Below are positions 8,142 through 19,729 of a DNA stretch of 21,596 nt, piece by piece. The notes beneath the pieces were generated by a model. The model was not told the origin of the DNA. It searched no databases and worked only from the letters and a program-made list of their open reading frames with translations. A program made the position numbers and the translations under genes. Source of the DNA: Chromera velia (taxonomy: Eukaryota > Sar > Chromeraceae); assembly GCA_018398765.1 (NCBI GenBank), contig JAHBMJ010002195.1, forward strand, positions 1 to 21,596, read 5' to 3'. Each line of letters starts with the position of its first letter. Within the stretch, counting starts at the first letter, position 1.

Positions 8142-8618
8142 ATGACAAGGATAAAAACATTCGAAGCGTTCAAAGAAAATGTCCCAGAAGTGAATCTTCT
8201 CTCAAGGTTCCAGTCACCCGAACTCAAAAAACTCAAAAGCGCTCGGGATGGACGCCTCTCTCCCATGTGTTGTTCCAGAAGGAGGCATGGAGAACGGTGG
8301 AAGGAGAGCTCTGGGTGATGCTCTTTTCAAGCCGGCTCTCTGCATATCTGCAGTTCTACAGCTGCAGCGGACAGGCCGCTTTATCACAACCCAAAAGCTG
8401 CAGGCAATAAAGCAAAACTTGCATATAAAATCCCCAACATAAACGCAATGAAGGCCTCTCTGTTTCGATTTGTCTTGCCCTCTCTGGGTTCTCTCCGATC
8501 TCTACTTTGCGTTGCCTTACACTCTGTTGGCAGATCTGAGCTGAACGGGCAAACTGTGTTGGAATGGATCGATGGGGAGTTTGCCAAGCTGGGGAGTCCT
8601 TCATACAGAATTGAAGGT
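8142..8618 (+). CDS. Tentative 5' exons of an unknown gene
   Basis: Two stretches look exon-like. The first runs from ATG 8142 (or ATG 8115 upstream) and encodes a charged segment (TRIKTFEAFKENVPEVNLLS). It could end at a GT near 8294. The second begins after a TTGGCAG acceptor at 8534 and encodes SELNGQTVLEWIDGEFAKLG before a GGTCGGT donor at about 8618-8619; its preceding pyrimidine-rich tract is good. Their phases (2 into 2) are compatible. No family is recognised. They could belong to the same plus-strand gene as the exons at 10146-11559, but the exons in between are not securely identified. Treat the start, the join and the existence of this gene part as inference. Confidence 0.3.
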
Positions 8619-10145
<1,527 letters not shown>

Positions 10146-11559
10146 ATGAATCGACTTTTCCTGCTCAGTGATTCCAGCGAGGGTCTGTCTCTCTCTGATG
10201 TGAGTGGGCACATCGTCTGGCACGCCCCTTGCTTCTCTAAACTGTCTGCAGATCTGACTTTGATGGCGCGGTTTCGTCCAAATCTCGGGAGCAGAATACT
10301 GACAGAGTTGGATGCAAGCGAAAAAGGCAAGTCGGCTGCAGGCTCGGTCGGACCTCTTGTTCATGCCACTGCATGTTCTGCTCCACCAAGCGTTTTTTGC
10401 CTGATACGTTTGTGCATAACGCTCTCTGTTTTCCTTTGCTCACCCACCTTTTCTCTCCCTTCCTCGGTTTTTGTCTCCTAGCTGGTTCGAAGATTTGGCC
10501 TTCTTGGTTCCCTTCCCCGACCGATCGATCGATCGATCGATCCTGTTTCTTCTTCTAGCTTCCTCTTCCTTTTTCTCTCTCCTTTTTCTCTCCCGCCATG
10601 CAGCACGGAGGCCGACCTCTGAACAAACGTGAAAAAGCAAAGCTGTGTCACGAAAAGACTGACAGTTGGCGCGGTTTTCTTTTCATTGATTTCTCCTGCA
10701 GAAAGTCAGATGGCGACGAGAAAAACCCACCACAGGATCTCGCAGCTGCTCAGCCAACCAAAAAGGCCAAGTAAGCTTGCAAGTCGACCAGTCATTTGTG
10801 AACTTGGTTTGCCAACCAGACTCCATTTTTTGCGAAACCATGTATAAGAGTACCTCTTGTGCAAATCTTATGCATGTCATATGCTGGGTTCACGAATTAT
10901 TGCCCCTCAGATGGTTGATAATGTCAAGCAGCACTTTGCGCAACACGTCATGCATCATGAATTCTTGTTGCTTTGAAGGCCACTCATTCTTCTTTTGCAT
11001 TCCACTGCCATCGTGTTGCATGACATCCATCATATCTGCCTTAGATTTTCGTATTCTCGTGCCTTTTACGTCCTCGCGCGAGTTTTCCTTGAATGCGTAA
11101 AGAATTGATGATCATGTGCTTCTTCCATTTACTTTTGCCCCAATCTGCACTTGCAGAATCGTGCTGTCCTCGCAGACGATCACCACCTTGCTCAACTCTC
11201 TTCCTACGGCCGACAGGAGCTCGCTTCTTGCGTGGTTGGGTGACTGTGTGTTTGACGTCGTGATTGGCATGGAAGGCCTGTGCTGGGGTGCAAGCTCGGG
11301 AAATCTCCAACAAATTCACGACAACACGGTAACAGCATACTGGCTCTCCAATGAAACCGTGGACTCGCCTTCACAGAGAGTTCTCGCAGAGACAGTCGAG
11401 CATCGCGCTGGAGGGGCAATTCTGAGCTGCTTCGGGGAGGTCTTTGAGGTGCTCGAGGAGAGACTCGGAGAAATGACTCTCGTTGACGGCCGCCAGGCGT
11501 CAGGTCCTAGCGCGCCGACCCGTCTCTTCCAGTGGATTTCGACAGAGCTGGAAGCCTGA
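10146..11559 (+). CDS. 3' exons of a multi-exon gene of unknown function
   Basis: The last exon, 11157-11559, is the strongest part. It follows an ACTTGCAG acceptor and stays open for 134 codons to TGA 11557, with a helix-rich composition (TITTLLNSLPTADRSSLLAW, then EVFEVLEERLGEMTLVDG). The preceding exon, 10702-10770, lies between a CTCCTGCAG acceptor and a GTAAGC donor. It encodes the hydrophilic SDGDEKNPPQDLAAAQ and joins the last exon in phase 2. Upstream, 10146 (after GTGCGCAG) or 10169 (after CTGCTCAG) to 10330 encodes LSDVSGHIVWHAPCFSKLSA and ARFRPNLGSRILTEL. Its GTCGGC donor at 10331 joins 10702 in the right phase. No family or motif is recognised, and no signal peptide or membrane segment is visible. 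The gene is convergent with the sulfatase gene. The 5' structure and the 10330 donor are uncertain; the 3' two exons are fairly convincing. Confidence 0.55.
10522..10542. repeat. (CGAT)5 microsatellite
   Basis: Five CGAT units form a fully self-complementary run in the putative intron before exon 10702. Confidence 0.9.
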
Positions 11560-12060
11560 GAGTGAGCTGAAGCATGTGGCACAAGACCAAAGTTCCTGGT
11601 ACCATCTACGACCTCCAAATTCTATTAATTCACTCGCCTCGGTGCAGTGCTTGAAAGAACAACGAGAACCTTTGGTGGAGGACTTGGCGGTGTTTGGCAC
11701 TGTTTGCGCTCCGAGAAGGCCTGTATGCAACATAAAAAGCCACATGCAATTTTTGTATGGTAAAATGCATGTGCTTACATGCATGTGCTTGTCGATTCGT
11801 CGTCTACAAAAGATTACAAAAGACAACTTCTGGGATGGCATGGTCTGCGGATCTGATCTAGAGAACCTGAGCGGATCGTTCAAGTACAGCGACCGCTGTT
11901 TTACAATGATTCACATTACTTAGATTACTTCGTATTATGTGCTTAAGGTAACAGTGCTCAAGGCTAGGCTCAAGGGCACCAATAAATCACTTATCATGTG
12001 CTCAACATATGAAATTAACACTTTTTATAACCATTGTAACATTGTCAGCAAAAAAACAGA
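11560..12060. other. Intergenic sequence downstream of the unknown gene
   Basis: I see no supported gene. The open frame at 11483-11923 (plus) largely shadows the last exon in another frame and continues without family resemblance. The DNA becomes AT-rich after about 11880. Confidence 0.5.
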
Positions 12061-12170
12061 ACTGTGAGACTATAAGACTCTAAATGTTTGGAGTCTGTGT
12101 TCCGTCGAGCGCTCGGCATTGGGGCAGGAGGCCAATCCTCCAGACATTAATCCTATCCTATCCTATCCTA
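12061..12170 (+). mobile_element. LINE/SINE-like 3' tail with hairpins and (TCCTA)4
   Basis: Three self-complementary motifs occur in a row: AGACTC/GAGTCT (12075-12080 and 12091-12096), the palindrome CGAGCGCTCG (12106-12115), and GGAGG-CCAAT-CCTCC (12127-12141). Nine bases later a perfect (TCCTA)4 array starts (12151-12170). A 3' stem-loop followed by short tandem repeats is typical of non-LTR retrotransposons of the stringent type and of SINEs that borrow their tails. No reverse transcriptase lies upstream, so this would be a severely 5'-truncated copy or a SINE. The assignment is inference from architecture only. Confidence 0.4.
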
Positions 12171-12940
12171 TACTATAAGACTATAATGTACTATCATGCA
12201 CTTAGTCATCGATCTAGCTAGTCATGCACGATGATACACACGGTCGTCGGTCATACAGAACTCTCTGTCACGAGTCTATGAAACTTTATACAGATAGAAT
12301 GACGACATACTTCGCTGTGAGATCACCACCTGAAGTAATGCATATCTAATACATTGCTCACATACCTAGTTATACAGAGAGACAAACAAATAGTCATTCA
12401 CTTAATTTAGGACTGAGTCAGAGTTACTGTCAGACTGACTGATTGCTTAACGAACTGATTTACTAACTTGTGGACCTAGTCGCTAGCCAAGTCGTAGACC
12501 GACTAGCTAGCTCATTGGAAACTAGATTTGAAAAAAGCCCATCGACAAAAAAAGTATTGAAGAAAAAAAAAAAATGTACAACCTAGAAGCTGAGGCTAGA
12601 ACTTAATTAGTCTTTTTTAAGGAATCATATCTATTTTGAATCATACGTCTGAGTTATCATCATACGCCATTGCTATCAGCCTATGAATAGGTTTGGCGGC
12701 AACGCACGAAACAGTTCGGTTCTTTAGAACAACAGTTCACTTTGATTTTGGAATCGTACGTTGAACTTGGCTTTTCTTATTCTTAATAGAAAATTAGGTT
12801 AATTCATAAGTATATATTACAACTTTTGGCTAATAACGCATACTACTACTACTAAAAGAAAGCATGATGGACACAGATTCTGACATAGAAAGACTAGCAG
12901 AAAGAAGTGTACACCTTAGTACACCTGAGGTGCACACAGA
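12171..12940. other. AT-rich intergenic sequence
   Basis: I see no gene. The stretch is rich in short CTAG, GACT and TAGT motifs (about 12160-12500) and contains an A-tract at 12563-12574 and (TAC/ACT)n at about 12840-12854. Confidence 0.6.
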
Positions 12941-12955
12941 TACACACACACACAG

Positions 12956-12987
<32 letters not shown>

Positions 12988-13021
12988 ACACACACACACT
13001 TACTTACTTACTTACTTACTT
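12941..13021. repeat. (CA)n and (CTTA)n microsatellites
   Basis: An imperfect CA array with CAGA interruptions (about 12941-12999) runs directly into a TTAC array (about 13000-13021). Confidence 0.95.
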
Positions 13022-13452
13022 TGTAATTTCATTGCCAAGAATGCTTTTTGCGCGTCTCCAGACAGAGGGAGGGAGGAGGGAGAGAAAGACCCTCTCCGAT
13101 AACATATATCGAGGCGGGGTCTCCTTCTCTCTGCATGCGTCGAGAACGACATTGAAGTGCTTGCAAGCGATTCTGCATTTCCATTCTTCCAAATCATGAC
13201 AGAGGCCTTTGGTTTCCTTCAATGTGAGACAGTAGACGTTGCAGCCTGTCTAGCAGTTATATGCACCAGGATGCATTCAATCAAAGAGATGTCAACAGGG
13301 GAGGCAAAGGCGACGCCCATGCATGCAACGGAGAGCGTCTCTATCGAGACTCTCTCTTTCTCTTTCTGACGTAAATCTTCTTTCCCATTCCTTGTTTAGC
13401 ATACATGCAAGCGCTACGTTTTCGACCAATCCATTTACTTACACAAGCATTC

Positions 13453-13486
<34 letters not shown>

Positions 13487-14129
13487 GATCCTTCACACAC
13501 AGATTGTTTGCATGCGGAGCTGTAAAGAGACATCGCAAAAACATGCACCTTTCATTCTCGATCTTCATTTTCTTCTCTCGCTTGTCATCTACAGAGTTTT
13601 GGCTGTTCTTGTTTCCGGTTTTCTTCATCTTCGTCTTGGCACACGAATGCGGTGCCATGGTTTCTTTGCGCTTTTGCCATCCCTCGAACTTTTCTTTTCC
13701 ACCTCCCTGCACATTCATCAGTGAATGACCCCCCTTCCTTCCTAAGTCTTCCGTCCACCCACTCGGTCGTCAACAGATTTCCTTCAACCATATGATTGCC
13801 TCCTTAGTTCTCACTCACGTTAGAAAGGGAGCAGAGACACAGACGCAGCCTTCATCGGACATGCGTGTCTTACACCTTTCTTGCTTTCTTTCTTTTACCG
13901 AATCAACGCAGTTTCATGGGGCACGCAACTCAACAAGGGACCGTCGTCACCCTTCTTGCAGTGGATAGTGTATGTGAACACAGACAGAAAGGCGTACACA
14001 GAGAGAGGACCGAAACGATCTAGACAGCGAACGGAGGGAAGGACAGAAGAGAGGAACGTCCGCTCCGCTTCATGACAGGAGAATCTTTCCTTCTCTCTCC
14101 GTTTCTCTCCCTGTCGAATGAGGCCGCCC
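13022..14129. other. Intergenic region between convergent genes
   Basis: I find no supported gene. The open frames here contain CA-repeat translations or lack family resemblance. The part nearest 14129 should hold the 3' UTR and polyadenylation site of the minus-strand sulfatase gene, but I cannot place a signal. Confidence 0.5.
13453..13486. repeat. (CA)n microsatellite
   Basis: A nearly uninterrupted CA dinucleotide array of about 34 bp, similar to the array 500 bp upstream. Confidence 0.95.
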
Positions 14130-17100
14130 TCAGCAGAGGGAGTCTGCAATAGAGTCGACGTCGAAGTCCCTCTTCTTCTTTCCCGAGTCACTCACCAACT
14201 GGGCCCCATTCTTCTGCGGAACGTCCGGGAGTGTACCTGGCATGATCGCGAACTTCATGTCAAACTGCACCAGGCAAGTCGCCACATCCCTCAGGAGAGA
14301 AATGTCACCCTCGAAGTGGGCCTGGCCGGCGTCGATCTGCAAGACAGCGCTTGTCAAATATGCCAGAGAGACACAAAGCTGTTCCTTTCTCTCATTCACT
14401 CATTCATTCCCTTCTCGCAAGCAGGCAGGCAGACAGGCTTGTTTCTCTTTCTTCGGGTACGCAGGAGGCCCAACAGTTAGGTTCCTTCTTTTATTCTCAT
14501 TGTGGACACACACGACAGGGATCGGCAACATTGGTCGATCGACATCTCGTGTCCTGTCCCACACACACGGTCACTGGTTTTTCCATGCTCCTTGGATTTC
14601 TACACAGATAGACCGGGGGGCGGAGAGATACGGTCCCAGAACACATAAAGATTTAGTGCTGTCTTGACAGATACATGAGAAAGCAAGTCGAGGTCGACGT
14701 TGCGGCTGTCCAGATAAAGCCAATGACACGAGGCGGGATGGATGGAGGGAGACCGATGGAGGCACGCCTTTGCCCTTTAATTTTGCGTGTGCATGAAGAG
14801 AGCAAAACCGATGGAGGCACGCCTTTGCCCTTTACTTTTGCGTGTGCATGAAGAGAACAAAACCGATGGAGGCACGCCTTTGCCCTTTACTTTTGCGTGT
14901 GCATGAAGAGAACAAAACCCATGTGTGCATGGGTGTACAAATGCACATGCCACCCATTTTTTATCTTCAATTAATTTTTCATTTCGATTGAGTATGGGAG
15001 TCGACACAGCAGTGCGCATGCAAGATCGATCGAAAGCAGACTGACGAGTTCGATGAGGGTCTTGGTGCCGCACATGACGTCCTGTATGTCTCTTCTGTTC
15101 ACGTTGAGGGAGAGGCCTTTGTGGCCAGCAGGCACACGGAAGCCCTTCACATTCGTCAACGTGCTGTTGCTGAGCTCGACAACGTATCTGCGCAGACCCC
15201 CCCACATGAAATTGTTTGTTGATTTCTCTATCGGTGACTCTCGCATATCCCACATCTGAAGAAAGAGGAAGCGAGACACACGAGCAACTTAGAATCCCAG
15301 AAAGAGGCATTAGCGAATGCTGGAAGCGAGCGGGGGTAGGGGGACTGCCGCAGACACCTTAGAAGAAAAGGCAGAAAAAGGAAGGATCGACTGAAGGAAG
15401 GAAGAGAGAGATAAAAACCCAGACCGGCCACGCCCGGACAACACGGAAGAAAAGTCGACTGACGTTTCTTCACTCCCGTCCTCCAGCACCACAGTGAGAG
15501 TCAATTTGAACGGACGCAGCCCCTCTGCCCTGTTAGGATCGAGACGGATGCCCAGATAGTCCAACCAGAGGCCCACGTCCATCCCGGCAATCATCTCTGC
15601 GTTGGCGGTGTTGGGCACCTGGCCTGCCGGGAGGCCATTCCGGAGTTCCAACGCAGCAGCAAGGAACGAATTCCGGACGCTTGGGGACTCTTGCTGGTAT
15701 CTGCAAGTGCACAAACAGACAGACAGACAGACAGACAGATAGACGGACAGACAGACGGACAGAGAGGCAGGCAGACAGAAATAGGCAGGCATGAAGGGGA
15801 TTGTCACGTTTTTGCCAGTAGGAGTCCTCAAGGTCAGTCGTTTCACAATCAGAGCCGTCAAGTTTCTTTCCAGAGATTCTCCGGGCCACCAAATCCGCCT
15901 CCTGCCCTCATCCTCCTCCTCGAGATGCAGCCTGATTCATACACGAGAATAAATCAAAAGTTGCATTACCCTTTCAAAGCGAAGTGTAGACTTCTGATCA
16001 AAGTCTTGCAAGTGGTACGCCGTCACACTGAGCATTTTTAGCACCCAACCAAACAAGATGGGCCGTGAGGTCAGCAACAAACACAACCAATTGATCAATC
16101 CAAAAGGTTCAAACCAAAGCAAAACCACCCCATTCAATCCTCAGCTGCTCTCCAAAAGTCCTCCTCCGACTTTTTTCTTTCCCTCCACTGACCCGATTTG
16201 TTCGAAGAAATCTGCCAGGAGCTCCTTTGCCTCTGGATTGTGGGGCTCTGCGTACACGAGTTTGTTGAGGATCTCCATGCCCAGTTTGTACTTTCCCTCC
16301 TCGAACAGTTGCTTTCCTTTCTTCAGGATCGGCCCCGCTCCCCCCATCATCTCCACGAACAGAGGCGCCGAGTCCTCGGGAGACAGAGGAATCAGAGTCG
16401 TCGGGTTGCCGTCCCAATAACCCAAATACCTGCAGGCAGGCAGCATCAGACAAACAAACAAACAATTACACACACAGTCAAGTCAACCAGATGCATGATG
16501 AAACAAACAAAGCATCTAGAGGTAAGAAGGTAGAGGTCGAGAGAAAAGGAACAGAGAGGAGGCAGGGAAGATGATGCAACAATCAGAGAGGATCAGACTG
16601 AGAGAGATATGAGTGGAGGGACTTCGGGGCCAGGCCGCAACGACACCACCTGCTTTCTCAGTCATTTGTCTCTCTCTGCATGGTTTCTCTCCCCTTGAGC
16701 TTTTTTTTTTTTGTTTCTCTCCCCTTGCGCGAGTATCGAGATTCTTCTCATTATCTTCTTCTCTCCTCCCGAGGAGCTGCTGTCCTCACCCTTGCCATTC
16801 TCGAAGGGACCAGCTGACCAGCCAGCCAGCTAACGTACCGACCTGTTCACAACAGCCCTGCTGTTGTGCTCCACACTGCCGTGGTATGACCGGGCAGCCC
16901 ACTGCTGCTGCAGGCTCTTCGGCACCTGGTACACGTTGTGCACCTGCATGCAGGATCCCAGTGAAAAAAAAAGTACGCTGAAGAAACGTTCAGAGTTTTC
17001 TTTTAAAAAATGAAACCATCACATTTGTGGACACCGATCGCTTCGCGGGAAAAGTGTGTGCCCACGGAAGGCGAGAGAGGATGGAACACAGAAACTCAGC

Positions 17101-19729
17101 TCGAGCTCTATCAGCGTCTTCTGTGTCGGCCGGCAGTGCAGTGATCAATTGTTCATCGCAAAAAATGACAAATGAAAAGCAGAAACAACAAAGGAAATCC
17201 AGCGCACTAGCGTGCATTCAACAGAGGCGCAGCTTGCCGTCCTCTGCCTGCCTGCCTGCCTGATTGATTGACTTCCGGACTCACCCACCCACCCTCCCAC
17301 CCACCCACTTGGTTGATTGTCACGCCCTTGTTGGCCAGATGGAGAACCCCATTGTTCAGGTGGGCGTAGGTGTCCCTCTGGGCCCTCATCACTTCCTGGA
17401 CACGCGCATTCCCGAAACGGGGCCAGCTGTGGGAGGCGAACATCAACTGCAACAACACATCCATCCATCCATCCATCCGTCCATTCATCCATCAATAGGC
17501 AATGCAGGGGCCGGGAGAAGAGAGCAGAAAAAAAAACAGGCCAACACAGAAGGAGAAACGTTTTTGTGTCCCGGAGAGCTCAGAGCCTGAGATCACATAC
17601 ACAGACACAAGTAACAGATGCGAATGCGCTTTCAGGGCAAATTGGGAGAAAAACTGATAGACAGCTTCACAGACACTCAAATGAATGGACCCTGACTCAT
17701 CAACCATCACACAGAAAGAGACACATGTTTTAAACCCGCTGCATGCGCCATGCAAAAAGTGCGAAATCACGGATACGCAGTTGAATAGACCCCGCAAATA
17801 CATCAAACACAGATAGATCTATTTCAAGTCATCCAGCAGACAAACAAGCCAACCAAACCGATGTATACCCTCCTTCCCAACCCAAACCAAGAACCTACAT
17901 CAGCCTCCATCCCGAAAAGGTACAGCGCTCTGGAGATCTGCCGAGACCACTCGAGAGCGTCTCTCACAAGGGCCCCCCTCAAAGTGTAAATCTGCACGCA
18001 AACACCGAACGCTTTGAGTGGGAGAAGATTTCTTCGTCTCGCCCCAAACCGCAATAGGCGAGCAAAAAGGGGCGGGAACAAATGAGAGAAAAAGAGAGCA
18101 AGAAAGGAAGAAGAGGGTTCCTGCTTGACGCTACGAACGTTGTGGATCGTTCCGGTAATGTTCTCAGCAGCCCAGAAGGCCTTCCACTCCGGGAAGTACG
18201 TGTTCATCTCTGCCGGGGCCTCAGTGCCAGGAGTGTTTTGGAAGATCTGCAAGCAAATCGGCAGACAGGGTGCTTACTGACAATTTGTGGATGTTGTGCT
18301 GGTTCTTTCTTGTTAGTCGCAGAGGCGTGAGAGAACGAGGCTATCAACAGGGATAGACACACAAGAGCCCAAGAAAACCAGAAGGAAGTTGGGGAAACGG
18401 AAAGCAAAACTTCAAAGAGAGATGTAGAATAGACAACAAATGACAAAGCCACTATGCGCAGACATTGGCGGGAAAAAGAAAAAAAGTGACAGGAAGGAAG
18501 GAAAAAAGACGACGAAGGGTCACGTACAGAAAATTCAACAGCAAAACGAACCATTCGAACTCCATCCACAGTCAACTCCTCGATGTCCTCCACGATATAC
18601 CGGGTCGGTGCAATCAACCCAGTCGACCCCTTTGCCACATTTTTGCCAATGGACTGATCCACATGCCCGCAGCAGTGGGGCGGAAGGAGCACACCATACT
18701 GATAAAACAGCCGGCGGTTCATTGCAGTCCCTGCGTACACGTTTTCTGACACCGCGTGTTCAAGGAACCCGACAGGAGCGATCACTTGGACCTTCCCACT
18801 CTTCACGTCTGCCTCATCAACCACCCCCCTGGCACCCCCGAAGTGGTCTGCATGCGAATGGGAGTAGATGATCGCCACAACGGGAAGTCGCTCTACGTGT
18901 TGGAAGAGCAGCTCGCAGGCAGCACGTGCAGTCTCCTTGCACGTCAGAACGTCCATGGCGATCCACCCGGCATTGGAACGGATGAAGGTGATGTTGGCCA
19001 GGTCAAAGCCCCGAACTGATTGGAAGGAATGGAACAGAGTGAGGGAGGGGAGGAAGAAATCGTGGAGAAGAACAATTTCTTTGTCTCTCCTTGTTCGAAA
19101 GCAGCATTGAAACGAAGAAAAAGAGAAGGCGTAGGTAAGGGAGAAGAATGTCGACCAGAAAATGGAAAGGTAAGATAGTACGAAAGACTACAGATCACAA
19201 GAGCATGATAAAAGGGGTCGACTTTACAAGAGAACGATTCCTTCGTGAAATTATGTGCAAAAAACAAAGGAGACGGCGCGCTGCTGTGTTGCATTGTGAG
19301 GAAAGAGACAAAGACAGAAGATCTCCGGAAGTGTGCGAGGAACGCAAGCAAGTGGGGAAGCAAGCAGGCAGGCAGGCAGGCAAGCAATGGCAAGTAGGAG
19401 ACGGCAAACAAATGAGTACCTTGATAGATTTTTCCAGGCAGGACCTCAAACAATCCATACGCCATGTTGAGAACCGCTTGTCGCTGAAGAGATGGATGGA
19501 TCGACTGAAAGTCCTGTCCTTGGCACAGGAATTCATACTTCCCCATGTCCCAAGCGACGTGGCCTGCATCCGCCATGATCTGCTTATACGGTGGTTCGGC
19601 AATGAAGCCCTTTTTCGCTTCTTCAAAGTCTCTCTCGTCCTCGAACGGCAACGACTTCTTCAGCTCACTCCATCGGGAGGCCGTGAAGACGGAGGGCTCT
19701 TTGCCTTTGGTGTCAAAGTGAGAAGCCAT
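14130..19729 (-). CDS. Class III (SdsA1-type) alkyl sulfatase, ten exons, complete
   Basis: A zinc hydrolase of the metallo-beta-lactamase fold that splits alkyl sulfate esters into alcohol and sulfate. Exons in coding order: 19729-19420, 19015-18552, 18246-18139, 17991-17899, 17446-17309, 16943-16843, 16429-16193, 15700-15464, 15187-15046, 14336-14130. All introns are GT-AG (147-709 nt) and all joins keep frame, giving 678 residues, near the family length. The zinc motif HSHADH is at residues 156-161, followed by FGGARG. GTEAPAE supplies Glu267, AAEN Glu286 and FASHSW His331. These sit at a constant offset of 13 from the seven SdsA1 ligands as I recall them (169, 171, 173, 174, 280, 299, 344). 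Residues about 372-510 form the dimerisation domain and about 545-645 an SCP2-like domain; the last 33 are an unmatched lysine-containing tail. No signal peptide is evident at ATG 19729 (context GCGATGG). The frame is open upstream to ATG 19864, an alternative start. Exon 2 could instead use the GTACGT donor after 18528, adding eight residues. Confidence 0.95.
14753..14917. repeat. 55-bp minisatellite, three copies
   Basis: Units start at 14753, 14808 and 14863, each exactly 55 bp (CCGATGGAGGCACGCC to AAGAGARCAAAA). They differ at two positions: T-AA-T versus T-AC-T, and GAGAG versus GAGAA. The second and third copies appear identical. The array lies inside the last intron (14337-15045) of the sulfatase gene. 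Confidence 0.95.
15711..15780. repeat. (ACAG)n microsatellite in sulfatase intron
   Basis: An ACAG array with GGAC and GGCAG variants in the intron between exons 7 and 8, about 10 nt upstream of the exon 8 acceptor on the minus strand. On the transcript it reads as a CTGT-rich, pyrimidine-biased tract and so may form the polypyrimidine tract of that acceptor. Confidence 0.9.
17236..17272. repeat. (TGCC)n / (TGAT)n microsatellite
   Basis: A short CTGC/CTGA tetranucleotide array inside the intron after exon 5 of the sulfatase gene. Confidence 0.8.
17284..17308 (-). promoter_or_regulatory. G-quadruplex motif at the exon 5 splice donor
   Basis: On the coding (minus) strand the intron after exon 5 begins GT and continues with six GGG tracts separated by single bases. 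On the plus strand these are CCC at 284-286, 288-290, 292-294, 296-298, 300-302 and 304-306 of the 17 kb block. Four GGG tracts with one-base loops are enough for a very stable quadruplex. The motif begins inside the splice donor itself and offers several overlapping GTGGGT donors four bases apart. A role in splicing is inference. Confidence 0.6.
17459..17493. repeat. (ATCC)n microsatellite
   Basis: An ATCC array with CGTCC and ATTC variants. It lies just upstream (minus strand) of the exon 5 acceptor of the sulfatase gene and reads GGAT-rich on the transcript. Confidence 0.9.
19360..19386. repeat. (GCAG)n microsatellite in sulfatase intron 1
   Basis: A short AGGC/GCAA tetranucleotide array in the first intron, about 35 nt after the exon 1 donor on the minus strand. 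Confidence 0.8.

Noticed and set aside
7660-8145. Overlapping open frames on both strands with similar peptides
   Set aside because: The similarity comes from the inverted arms of the MITE-like element being read in several frames.
14753-14917. CRISPR-like array
   Set aside because: The 55-bp units are contiguous without spacers and lie in a eukaryotic intron; this is a minisatellite.
15188-15279. Starting sulfatase exon 9 at the CTTCAG acceptor near 15259 (MWDMRES reading)
   Set aside because: The TGCGCAG acceptor before 15187 joins exon 8 in the correct phase and restores family spacing ([15 protein letters not shown]), whereas the upstream acceptor gives a phase mismatch.
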